Source of the DNA: Rhinopomastus cyanomelas | Taxonomy: Eukaryota > Chordata > Aves > Bucerotiformes > Rhinopomastidae | Reading direction: 5' to 3' | Assembly: GCA_013400115.1 (NCBI GenBank) | Contig: VXBP01002537.1 | Location: forward strand, 1 to 64,000 | Length of the DNA: 64,000 nucleotides | Shown: piece by piece, positions 50,901-62,059 of the stretch | How positions within the stretch are numbered: position 1 is the first letter of the stretch | Layout: the number at the start of each line of letters is the position of its first letter | Position numbers and translations under genes: made by a program | Notes under the pieces: generated by a model | The model's database searches: none | Told to the model about the DNA's origin: nothing | Seen by the model: the letters and a program-made list of their open reading frames with translations, nothing else

Positions 50901-51449
50901 ATAGCTCTTTAGTATTTGATGCCCTGCAGCCTGCCAGGTTTGTTGCAGAAATTAAAGCTTACTAGGGATAGAAAATGTAGTTTTGCTGCATTCAGCTGGG
51001 GCATTCAGCTGGAATGTGTACTGTTAGTCACAGCATAAGTGCTTAGAAACAAAAAGGCATTAGCAAACTGAAAAACTAATGGTGGCATGAGCAAGTCAGG
51101 CTTTTGTTTTGGTATCAGACTGATTCAAAAGAAGCTAGCTGAAGCTAGCCGCAGAAAGTTAATGTGCTTCAACAAAAGTATGAACTGAGGACTAACATTA
51201 GTGCTGGATACGTACTCTTACCATTTTCCTCATTCACACTGCATTTCCTTTCTTTCTTTGCTTTGTACATTTATCTTGGATTTTAGTAGGAAAAATTTGG
51301 GAGCAAGGTCCAGATGAAGCTTCCCTAGAGCATCCAAGGAGATCGAGAGAGCTACTATACTGTATATTGTTCAGATATGTCCTGACAACTTGGAAAATAA
51401 ATAGTCTCTCTTACATAAATGCACCATTTACTTAGAGACTAAACGTAAA
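47991..51449. other. Intergenic downstream, nothing recognised apart from a minisatellite
   Basis: AT-rich DNA. The open frames at 50044-50334 and 50441-50698 lack domains or splice context. Confidence 0.55.
48337..48411. repeat. GAAGGTGTGTG minisatellite
   Basis: About seven 10-11-bp units alternating GAAGGTGTGT and GGAAGGTGTGTT, which gives a 21-22-bp higher-order period. Confidence 0.85.
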
Positions 51450-51580
51450 TCACAGAATCATAGAATATTAGGAGTTGGAAGGGAGCTCTAAACATGACCT
51501 GGAGAAAGTTCCACAGAAACCTGTCCCTCACAGAAAAAGGTTTTTCCTTATGTTTAGACAAAGCCTCCTAAATTGTGCTA
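51450..51580 (-). mobile_element. Short CR1 3' tail
   Basis: It reads AATCACAGAATCATAGAATA then GGAGTTGGAAGGGAGC, followed by about 100 bp of eroded CR1 3' UTR. Confidence 0.75.
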
Positions 51581-52185
51581 AATATGGTCCTAAGTAATGC
51601 CTGTAGACAAAAACCCTGTAAATAGTAATTTTTGAACATATAGTTCCTTTTCCTAATTTGTAACTGTACTTAAGTGTTGATAGCTTCCTTTGTTGGGAGA
51701 AAATGCCAGCTTGAGGAAGTTAAATTTGAGAAGTCAGCGGTAATTTCATAAAGCACCCATTTCATTTTTCAGAATTAGTTTTGGAAAAACAGTGATGACG
51801 TTTCTCAGCAACTATTACACTAACAAATAAATACTAATGGTGCATTAACACTTTCTAAACCTCTTTCCTACCAATAACCTACAATGGTTATGTGATTATG
51901 TCGCTAGCTGTGGTTATTTGATTATACTGTTACAAATCACTGTGAACCAAGGACTTGTAACTGCCGGATTCAGATGTTCTGCATTACCTTGCTGCATTTA
52001 AAGATGAAAAACAGGGTTTTGCTGAAATGGTTTATTATGTTGTTTCAGTTATAATTTAGTTCAGTGAAGTTATATATGTGCTGGTGAAAAAATTGGTTTA
52101 AGATTTTGTGTCAAGAAACTACATCAAAAGGTAAGATTTTCATCATTGTTTGTAAGGTCCCATTAACGTCAACAGCTAAACAAAA

Positions 52186-52510
52186 AAATCACAGAAGCAC
52201 AGAACATTAGGGACTGGAAGGGACCCCAAAATCCCCCTAGTCCAATCCCCCTGCCACAGCAAGATCCCATAGATCAAGTCACACAGGAACATGGCCGGGT
52301 GGGTTTTAGACATCTCCAGAGAAGGAGACTCCACAGCCCCACTGGGCAGCCCCTTCCAGGGCTCTGTCATCCTCACCGTGAACAAGTTCCTTCTCAGATT
52401 TACGTGGAACCTCCTGTGTTCAAACTCATTACCCGTTGTCCTATCATTAGATGACACTCAGAAAAGCCTGGCTCCATCCTCCTGACACCCACCCTTCACA
52501 TCTTTACGAA
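52186..52510 (-). mobile_element. CR1 3' end
   Basis: A young-looking 5'-truncated copy with the same 3' UTR subfamily as those at 9096, 19875 and 53488. Confidence 0.87.
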
Positions 52511-52639
52511 CATCATCTGTATCAAAACCTCAGTTATGGCTCCTGCCATCAAATGATCATGAATTTAATTACAGATGATGGAAGCTGCAATCCATAGTGT
52601 TAAAGAAAACAGTGTAAGCTGAAAGGTGACCAGTGACCG

Positions 52640-52910
52640 AACAGCAGCAATCATGTCCTCTACCGTTTAGATACCCCTTAGCAGGCGTGAGACACTCACA
52701 CTGTTAAGAAAACCAAGAGATTTACTGTCCTAACAGAGTGAGAACAAGTTCAACTCTGTGTCAGCTCAGTTAGCAGAGTTCAGCAGGCTGTTCCTTTACT
52801 TTTACAGGCCCTTCACTTAGCCAATGAGGAAGGACTTCTATGTAACCACTTAAACCAAACCACCACCTCATCCCTTCAGTCCCCGGAAGAATGCTGCGAT
52901 ACCGTGAGAA
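52640..52910 (-). mobile_element. Possible LTR-like fragment
   Basis: On the minus strand it reads GGTGGTTTGGTTTAAGTGG, then an ATTGG box, a TAAAAG run and a U5-like stretch. This resembles the layout of an avian LTR, but termini and target duplication were not found. Confidence 0.25.
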
Positions 52911-54287
52911 TGTTTATTTCTCTTCCCAGCAAGTGGAAAGGCAGAGTAACTCACAGAATAAGTCACAGTCACAAAATAAGAAATTTGGAACTATGGTATT
53001 AAGGACTAACAGACAACTCATTCACTGTAAAAGATTTTGTAAACAACTTTGAATTTTTAACAACCCTTATAGCACACATTTACTGTTAGTAAAATGACAG
53101 GCAATTGTGCATATGCACAGAAGGCAATGGGATGAAGGCAATGGTGCACATTTCTGACTTATGCTTATTTTTTTTTCTTTAAATGTCTAACACTGTTTGT
53201 TGTGAAAACCCCCAGTAGTGTATAAACACTGTCACATACATAAAATCTATCCTAGATACGTTAGTCCCATTTGTTCACTGAACAAGTTGTCATCTAATAC
53301 AGATTTATTGTTTGCAGCTGTAACTTTTCTGATTTACTTGTCATGCAGTATGTAAATGCAACACAAGAGTGTCACTGAGTGTTATCTGTGTTCATTTGCA
53401 GCAGTACACATTCCGTGCGCAGAAATGCTTATTTACTTTTTGCATTACTTGTGTTTATTCAAATGATGTGTTAAGGCTAATATTACAGAATCACAGAACA
53501 TTAGGGATTGGAAGGGATCATGAAAGATCATCTAGTCCAATCCCCCTGACACAGCAGGATCACCTAGACCAAGTCACGCAAAAACATACCCAAGTGTCTT
53601 TTAAATGTCTCCAGAGGAGACTCCGCAACTCCCGCGGGAAACTTGTTCCAGTGCTCTGTCACCCTCAATGTGAGTAGGTTCCTTCTGATATTTATATGGA
53701 ACCTCCTATGTTCGCGCTTACAAGCATTGCCCCTTGTCCTATTGTTAGATGACATTGAGAAGAGGCTGGCTTCATCCTCCTGACCACAGCCTTCACATAT
53801 TTATAAACATTAATGAGGTCACCCCTCAGTCTCCTCCAAGCTAAAGAGACCCCGCTGTCTCAGCTTCTCCTCAGAAGGGAAGAATTCCACTTCCTTCATC
53901 ATCCTCATTGCTCTATGCTGGACACCCTCCAACAGCTCCACATCCCTCTTGAACTGAGGAGCCCAGAACTAAACACAATCGTCCATATGTGGTCTCACTA
54001 GGGTAGAGTAGAGGAGGAGGAGAACGTCTCTTGATCTGCTAACCAACCCCCTTCTGATCCACCCCAGGATGCTCTTGGCCCTCTTGGCCACAAGGGCACA
54101 CTGCTACTCATGCTCATCCTGTTGTCCACCAGGAAGCCCAGATCCCTTCCTCCTACACTGCTCCCCAACAGGTCAATCCCCAGCCTATACTGGTACCTAG
54201 GGTTATTCTTGCCCAGATGCAAGACTCTACACTTGACCTTATTAGAGTTCATTACCTTTCTCCTCGCCCAGCTCTCCAGCCTGTCCA

Positions 54288-55056
54288 NNNNNNNNNNNNN
54301 NNNNNNNNNNNNNNNNNNNNNNNNNNNNNNNNNNNNNNNNNNNNNNNNNNNNNNNNNNNNNNNNNNNNNNNNNNNNNNNNNNNNNNNNNNNNNNNNNNNN
54401 NNNNNNNNNNNNNNNNNNNNNNNNNNNNNNNNNNNNNNNNNNNNNNNNNNNNNNNNNNNNNNNNNNNNNNNNNNNNNNNNNNNNNNNNNNNNNNNNNNNN
54501 NNNNNNNNNNNNNNNNNNNNNNNNNNNNNNNNNNNNNNNNNNNNNNNNNNNNNNNNNNNNNNNNNNNNNNNNNNNNNNNNNNNNNNNNNNNNNNNNNNNN
54601 NNNNNNNNNNNNNNNNNNNNNNNNNNNNNNNNNNNNNNNNNNNNNNNNNNNNNNNNNNNNNNNNNNNNNNNNNNNNNNNNNNNNNNNNNNNNNNNNNNNN
54701 NNNNNNNNNNNNNNNNNNNNNNNNNNNNNNNNNNNNNNNNNNNNNNNNNNNNNNNNNNNNNNNNNNNNNNNNNNNNNNNNNNNNNNNNNNNNNNNNNNNN
54801 NNNNNNNNNNNNNNNNNNNNNNNNNNNNNNNNNNNNNNNNNNNNNNNNNNNNNNNNNNNNNNNNNNNNNNNNNNNNNNNNNNNNNNNNNNNNNNNNNNNN
54901 NNNNNNNNNNNNNNNNNNNNNNNNNNNNNNNNNNNNNNNNNNNNNNNNNNNNNNNNNNNNNNNNNNNNNNNNNNNNNNNNNNNNNNNNNNNNNNNNNNNN
55001 NNNNNNNNNNNNNNNNNNNNNNNNNNNNNNNNNNNNNNNNNNNNNNNNNNNNNNNN
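54288..55056. other. Assembly gap (769 N) inside CR1
   Basis: It replaces the reverse-transcriptase core of the near-full-length CR1. The open frames running through it are not real. Confidence 0.98.
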
Positions 55057-56980
55057 TTACCTGCCAGTACCCTGTCCCATGAGATTTCTCCCAGCAATTT
55101 CTTGAAAAGGCCAAAGTTTGCCCTACTGAAATCCAAGGTTGTGATTCTGTAGGTATTCCTGACACATCAGACTCCGAACTCCACCATCTCATGGTCACTG
55201 CAACCAAGGCTGCCCTCAAATTTCACTCCTTCAACCAGAACCTCCTTGGTGAGTACAAGACCCAGTAGCTCCTCTCCTAGTGGGCTTCTCCACCATTTGC
55301 ATCAGGAAGTTGTCACCAATGCACTGGAGGAAATTCCTGGGTTGTGGGTGGCTGGCTGAGTAAGACTTCCAGCAAATATCAGGGTAGTTAAAATCCCCCA
55401 TGAGAACCAGGATCTGTACCTGTGAGGCTGCTGTCAGCTGCCTGTAGAAGACTCAATCAACTTCCTTATTCTGATCTGGAGGTCTGTAATAGATACCCAC
55501 AACAGTGTCACCCATGCCAGCCTGCCCCTTAATACACACCCACAAACTCTCAACTCTCTCTTCATCTGCCCCTGGACAGAACTCGATACATTCCAGTTGC
55601 TCTCTCACATAGAGAGCAATTCCTCCACGCCGCCTTGCTGACCTGTCTCTCCTGAAAAGGGCATATCCATCCATGACCTCATTCCAGTTGCACAAGCTGT
55701 CCCACCATATCTCTGTAATTGCCGCCAGATCATAATCACCCGACCCAGGTTTCTAACTCCTCTTACTTATTCCCCCTGCTGCGTGCATTGGTGTACAGGG
55801 ATTTCAGGGACTGAGCTGAGTGCTCCGATTTCACACTAGGACAGCAAAAGGCCATCTGTTTTACATTGAGACCAGAGCTCTGTCCCCCTGGTGTGCACCC
55901 ATCAACTGTCCCACCCCACTTCGAATCTAGTTTAAAGATTTGCCAATTCCTGCCCCAGAACTGTTTTTCCCCTGTGAGATAAACCTCTACCATGTGAACC
56001 TATCAGGCCTGGTGCCTTATAAAACCAGTTCTTATCAGAGAACTCAAAGCCCTGCCTGTAACACCAGTCTCTTAGACAGGCATTAATGGACTATTCCCGC
56101 CCGTGTCCTCACTTGAAAATGGAAGTAATGAAGAGAACACAGTTTGTGCCCCAGACTCTTTTACCAAACATCTCAAGGCCTTGAAGTCTTTCTTCATTCC
56201 CCTCAGGCTACAGAATACAGCTTCCTCCCCACCTGTCTGGAAGTTCAGCAGTGGGTAATAGTCAGCTGATCTCACCAGGTTAGGGAGTATCCCAGTGATA
56301 TCCCTGATTTGGGCTCCAGATAGACTTCAAGCTTCCCTATGATGAGGGTCATCTTTGCATATTGGGCCCTCAGGAGGTGGAGAGGTCGTCATATTACTGG
56401 AAGACCACCCAGATTTATGTGACCTTGCTAGAACCTCCAGTAAGTGTTTCCTATCCTCTATATCCTTGTTAGACTGTCTGTATTTCATTAGGGGTTTATA
56501 TCTATGTCTCAGTGGCAACTGGGGCGATGAGACAGGCAAGGGTGTTGTTCGCCTTCTGCCATGACCTTGTACTTGGCTTCACTAACCCCTTCTACTTGGG
56601 CTTCTGTCCTTCACCTGAGACCTACAGGATACAGGGGCCCCCTGATTCTGGCTGTTATTTGTCTATTGTCCAGACTGCAGACCCTGGTGCCACCAGTCAA
56701 CCTCTATTTCAGCCTCTATAATTCTCCTGAGCCTTTCTAGTTCTGCTTGCAGCTTTTCAACCTCGTCTTGCAGTTGTGCTGCTTGGTTAAGCAGATAATC
56801 TACCTGTTCGCACCGTACACAGCCAGGATAACACTAGTGAGTGTTACATTCCTGGCAGCCTGTCACCTACACAGCCTCGTCTTTTTGGGGGACCTCTGTT
56901 TGGGTTCCCACATCCATATACAGTGGTGACCATAGCTTGGTCTTCATCTGCTGCCACATTGTCACTATTTTTTTTTGTTT

Positions 56981-56993
56981 TGCCCTCTGGTGG
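56981..56993 (-). promoter_or_regulatory. CTCF-like motif, minus orientation
   Basis: The minus strand reads CCACCAGAGGGCA, matching the core CTCF consensus. It lies within the 5' part of the long CR1 element. Confidence 0.4.
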
Positions 56994-57364
56994 CTAGAGA
57001 AGGCTGTGCTGTCACAGCTCAGCGTGGTCTGGGCGTGACGTCTGGTTTCTCTGCCTTTTAAGGCTCCTGGTTTTTCCCTCACTGTGTTGCTTTCTGGCTT
57101 TTCCCAAGAGAGATTATGACCCTCAGTGGCTCCCCCCTTGGCTCCCCCGAGATTTCCCATTCAGGGAATACCCAGATCACCCAGAAACCTTAATAAATTG
57201 TGTTTGGGGACTGGCACTGTTGGAGCTCGATGTGATTTAACTAAGATTTTCCTCTCATAAAATTCTATCATGGTTTGAGTATATCCAACTGGACACTTAA
57301 CATCTTGAGAGCTAAGAAATATTTTCCAGCAAAATACGCCCTTCCAAGTGCTTGTTCTATGTAG

Positions 57365-57379
57365 TCACTAGAGGGCAGC
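57365..57379 (+). promoter_or_regulatory. CTCF-like motif, plus orientation
   Basis: TCACTAGAGGGCAGC matches the CTCF core with one mismatch at the first base. It lies about 370 bp from an oppositely oriented motif. Confidence 0.45.
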
Positions 57380-57487
57380 AACGTCCAGTATAATGTTTAC
57401 CCTGTTAATGCCTCAGGTTAGGCTCCTGTTGAAAAAACAGACACTCAAACCTCTCATTTTAGAAATCCTAGCAGTCAAAAAACAGGT

Positions 57488-57535
57488 TAGTATATGTATA
57501 TATATATCTATATACATGCATACACACATATATAG
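57488..57535. repeat. TA-rich microsatellite
   Basis: Degenerate TATATG/TATATA run in the downstream intergenic DNA. Confidence 0.85.
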
Positions 57536-58729
57536 AACATTTGTATCATCTTAGTTAAATTCAGTGTTGTGTTCAGAAAAACAACTCTTTTGAAAATTAC
57601 CCCAAAGTTAACCTTTACATTAAAAAATTTTAAAGCTCCTCCTCATGGGCTGATAACTAGTTTAAAAAGTCCTTTTACAGATGTATCTTGATACTCTGAA
57701 TTTGTTAATGTTAAGTAAGCAAATAAAATAAAAGAAATAGAAGGCCTTCACTTTGGGACTATCCTGGTTAGAGTTTAGTTTAGTGGCATGCCTTAATTGC
57801 CAATTAACTCACGTTAAGTAAAACAACTGTAAACATTCAGATTGGTTAGTCCCAAGGCATTTAATCATTGCCTCATTTCATTAGTGCAGCAAACTGTTTT
57901 TCTTTACTGTGCTAATCAGCCCAAGGTAGTGAACAAATGTTTGTGGTTGGAAACATAAGAGCTTCACCCTAGCCTTATTGCGTGCCATGAAAAACAGTCC
58001 AAAATGTAGAAAAGAAACTTCATTAAATGGTGAGCCTCTGACCTTGGATCAAAGACTATGTGCAGGATGCTGTGAGGTTCCAGCCCTGCACAGCATGAGC
58101 CAGGCTGGTGATGATGTGGCATAGACAAGGAAGCTGAGGCTTCTGGGTGCTGGTGAGTGAGGGTAAAGCAGGGTCCTTGCCCCAAACTCAGTATGGTTGC
58201 TGAATGGGGGTGGTACGGTGGGGCTCAAGGCTGTTCTTTCTATCATAGGCAGCAGTGGTGTGAAATGATATATCACAGGGTGAGTTGCTTGGTGATGTAG
58301 TGGGTACTGATACATGCTGTTGTACTGCATGCTGCAGGATGGATTTTTCCATGTTGTGTGTAGAGGTCCTAAACATGGGAGAAGAGAGAGCAAACATCAC
58401 CCTGCTGCAGGCTAGAAAGACCGTGATGAAGGTGGTATGGAAAATAAATTTAGGAAAGGGAAAAAGGCTCAGATGGCTTGGGAGGTATGGGGACAGAAAG
58501 CATAAAACAAGTAAATGGAGCCCTTGAGAAACTGCTACTTATATGGGCAGCCTGTAACAGCATCTATTTTTGAGAGAATATTTGGGCTGCAGACTGCTAA
58601 GCATGTTCTTCTGCATTAATGGGTAAATTGCATAAAGAAGAGTAAAATTTTGTGCTTGGCCAGCTTCCCTGCGGCATTCAGCCATGCCCAGCCATTGGGT
58701 GTTGATGCTGCTGTGTGCTCCCACATGCA

Positions 58730-59455
58730 GGGAAGGTCACGGAACACATCATCTCAAGCGCTATCGTGCTTCACATACAGGTCAACCAGGGGATTAGGCC
58801 CAGTCAACATGGGTTTGTTAAAGGCAGGTCCTGCCTGACAAACTGGATCTCCTTCTATGACAGGATGACCTGTCTATTGGACAAGGAAAGGCTGTAGATA
58901 TTGTTTACCTGGACTTTTGAACAGCCTTTGACACACTTCCCTGTAGAATTCTCCTTAATGAGCTGACTGCTCATGGCTTGGATGAGCACACAATCTGCTG
59001 GATAAAACATTGGTTGAACAGATGGGCCCAAAGAGTGGTGTTTGATGAAGTTATGAGGAAAGATTGAGAGAACTGGAACTCTTTATTTTGAAGAAGAAGA
59101 GGCTGAGAGCAGACCTCATCAGTCCCTACAATACCTGAAAGAATGTTTTGGAGAGGTTAGTGCTGGTCTCATCTCACAAGCGATTAGAGATAGAACAAGA
59201 GGGAATGGGTTCAAGTTACAACAAAGTAGGTTTAGACTTGATATTACTAAGAATTTTTTCACAGAAAGGGTGGTCAGATACTGGAATGGGCTTCCTAGGG
59301 AGGTGGTTGAGTCACCATCCCTGCATGTGTTTAAAGATTATTTGGATGAGCTGTTGAGTGTTATTGTTCAGGGGTGAACTTGTAGGTAGGGTAGATGGTT
59401 GGACTTGATGATCCCAGGAGCCTTTTCCAGCAAGAGTGATTCTGTGATTCTGCAG
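58730..59455 (+). mobile_element. CR1 copy, first of two in a row
   Basis: RT start (SQHGFVKGRSCLTNWISFYD), an internal deletion, then the 3' UTR ending GATTCTGTGATTCTG. Confidence 0.85.
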
Positions 59456-59800
59456 CTTTCGTGGCTTTATTAAGGGCAGATATTGCTTCGCCAACCTGAT
59501 CTCCTTCTATGATCAGGTGACCTGCCTAGTGGATGAAGGGAAGGCTGTGGATGTTGATTACAGTAAAGCACTTGACACAGTCTCCCGCAGCATTATCCTA
59601 GAGAAGCTGTCAGCTCATTGCTTAGACAGATGGACTCTTCATTGGGTAAAAACTTGTCTGGATGGCCAAGCCAGAGAGTTGCTACAAATGGAGTTAGGCT
59701 GATATGGCTGTTTAAATAGTAGACCAGGAGGTAAATCTGATCCCAGATAGTGCTTGGGTATGTGTTGTGTCAGAGCCCAAGCACCTATTGGAGCACCTAA
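59456..59800 (+). mobile_element. CR1 copy, second in the row, without a 3' end
   Basis: It begins within RT (CFANLISFYDQVTCLVDEGK, DYSKALDTVSRSIILEKLS) directly at the tail of the preceding copy and fades out without a tail repeat. Confidence 0.75.
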
Positions 59801-60384
59801 ATAATTTTAAGGTGGTGAAGCTGGTTGTTTCCGGACAGCATGTGGACTGTTAATTGTCACTCTGTTATTTCTCCATTATCTTAACATGTGAAAAGTAAGA
59901 ATAAACCAGAAAGAAACAAGGATATTTTTTTGTAAAAAAAAAAACAACAAAGCACCCCAACTTAGATGTAACTTTGAGTCAGTTTTGAGTGAAGGTGAGT
60001 GAGAAATAATTTTTTAAAAGTCAAAGTCACATCTAACTGTTCTGGGGTTTTGATGTCACATAGTCTATATTTATGTGTGTGTATATTCATATAGCTGTAT
60101 ATACACAAACTTTTTTTTTTGCAAAATTAGTTCCTCTTGGGGTTTCAAAAGTCATGTATCTATGATTGTTTTTGTGTTGCCTCAGTAGCTCTGGAGCATA
60201 TAACCATGTAATAGCATCATCTTCTGCTTCACTGGTTATATAGACCTCATGCTTCAATAACTTTGTTTGATAGGATTCAGACGAGGTGCTGCTTAATGTA
60301 TTTTATGTTTAAAAACTTACTTATAACAAATAAGAAAAGTAGACATTTAAAAATATATAATTGAGGTGATGATTATGTCTACAA

Positions 60385-60712
60385 ATATTTGAAGGGTGGG
60401 TGTCAGGACGATGGCACTGGGCTGTTCTCAGTGTCATGTAGTGATAGGACAAGGGGCAATGGTTGTAAGCTGGAACATAGGAGGTTCCACATCAACCTGA
60501 GAAGGAACTTCTTCACGGTGAGGGTGACAGAGCACTGCAACAGGCTGCCCAGGGTGGCTGTGGAGTCTCCTTCTCTGGAGATGTTCAAGACCCAACTGGA
60601 CGGGTTCCTGTGTGACTTGGTTTAGGTGATGCTGCTGTTGCAGGTGGATTGGACTAGATGATCTTTCGAGGTCCCTTCCCATCCGTAATGATTCTATGAT
60701 TCTATGATTGAA
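60385..60712 (+). mobile_element. CR1 3' end
   Basis: A well-preserved 3' UTR (GGTGGGTGTCAGGACGATGG ... TGATTCTATGATTCTATGATTG), about 100 bp before solo LTR copy 2. Confidence 0.9.
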
Positions 60713-60812
60713 GTTAAGTTTAAACATACATATTAAAATATATGAGAAACTTCTTTATAATAGACATAAATGTTGCTGTGTTTTGCAGTAGAATTAAAAT
60801 GCAAAGTATTGG

Positions 60813-62054
60813 TGTTGTAGTTTGAAAATTGCTAGCGTTTTCAAATGTACAGCAGTTCTGCTTTCATGAAGAAGAAAAGAAAAGGAGTTGTTTTGTTTTG
60901 GAGGACCCCTCCCCCACAGGGGACTTGTCCTGGGGGAAGGTGTAACTGGTCCTGGACCTGCTCCGGATGTCCGTGTTGGGTTAGCCTATGAAAAAGCAGA
61001 GTGGGCAGTTTGTTTTTAGAAAAGAGGAAGAGAGGAAAAAAAAGAAGGAGGAAGTATGTAGCCTGCTCGTGTGCGCTGCAGGCTCTCTTGGGCTGCGGCT
61101 TCTCAGCCGAGCACCCCACGCCCCTCCGCCCCGTCAGTTCTCGGGGCGGTGGCGGGGAGGGGGAAGGGCACGGAATGCGGCTCAGCCGCAGTTTTTCAGC
61201 GCCGCCGCCGCTACTACGGGAAGAGCAGATGCACCGTGTTTGCGTAGCCCCATGCCCTCGGCTGGACTGCCAGCTGTGACTCGCCTCGGCCTCCAGTAGC
61301 GCCGATGTGCCGTGGTCTGGAGATGCACCTGTAAGCTCTCCAGAGTGAAGTTTGCTGTAGGTTCTCCAGTGGCGCCGCTGCTTCAGGAATGGAGGACGCT
61401 CTGGTTTGCACCGCTCCCCGTTCAGTAATGGGCAGCCTTCGCGTTTGCCGCGGTTTTTCAGTGGTCATGGAAAGACCCTGATTTGTGCCACTGTGCCCCC
61501 CCGCTCTGCGCAGCCCTTTTGCCTCGGGCCTGAACCTGACGCCACGATCCGGGCGATCTGGGAAGCAAGATTTGAGTGCAGCCACCTCCCACAGCGCAGC
61601 TTCAGCATTTTGGTAAAGTTGTGGTATGCTAGGGTGCCCCCTCTTCCCCCCTGGAGCTGAGACAGGACGAGAGAAGAGAGGAGAGGACCTTGAGAATCTT
61701 CTCGGCCTACCGTGGAGTGTTGATCCAGGGATGAATGTGCCTCCATTTTGGATCCCCCACGTGACTGGGGCTGAGCGATGGATCGCTGCCATTTTGGAGA
61801 GACTAGTCAACGGGAAGAGAAGCTGTGTGTCATTTTCTGCCGCTGAGGAAGACTGGNTTTATTTTCCTGTCTTTTTTTTTCCTTTTCTTTGTCTGTATAC
61901 AGCTATTAGGTTAATAAACTTCTGTCCAGTATCCTAAGCTATTCATTGTCTGGCAAATTTGTCCGAGATATCATCGAGACCTTACTGCAGAGAATGCGGG
62001 CAGTTCATTGATTTGAACCTGCTAAAACTGGTGGAGAAACCCCAACCTGCTACA
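60813..62054 (+). mobile_element. Solo LTR of the same endogenous retrovirus family (copy 2)
   Basis: It begins TGTTGTAGTTTGAAAATTGC and ends CCTGCTACA. It is flanked by a perfect 5-bp target duplication ATTGG (60808-60812 and 62055-62059). It has a TATGAAAA at 60987, a degraded form of the TATA box in copy 1, and AATAAA at 61913-61918. It is about 210 bp shorter than copy 1. Most of the loss is next to the ambiguous base at 61857, so part may be an assembly collapse. Confidence 0.9.
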
Positions 62055-62059
62055 ATTGG

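Larger units (their letters stand above)
53488..57165 (-). mobile_element. Near-full-length CR1 LINE, broken by an assembly gap
   Basis: From low to high it has the 3' tail and UTR, RT C-terminal part to 54287, a gap of 769 N, the ORF2 endonuclease region (minus: RRGGIALYVREQLECIEFCP and VVGIYYRPPDQN at 55453-55695), then ORF1-like sequence with the MDVGTQTE block at about 56900-57160. Both ORFs carry stops or shifts, so it is probably dead. It is the only copy in the window reaching ORF1. Confidence 0.88.
57166..58729. other. Intergenic, no gene recognised
   Basis: It holds a CTCF-like motif and a TA-rich microsatellite. The overlapping frames at 57964-58527 show no domain. Confidence 0.55.

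Noticed and set aside
54110..55219. Open frames of about 300 codons
   Set aside because: They consist mostly of unknown residues from the 769-base gap.
31425..62054. The two LTRs as the ends of one provirus
   Set aside because: They are about 28 kb apart, each has its own target duplication, RASEF exons lie between them, and no viral genes are present.
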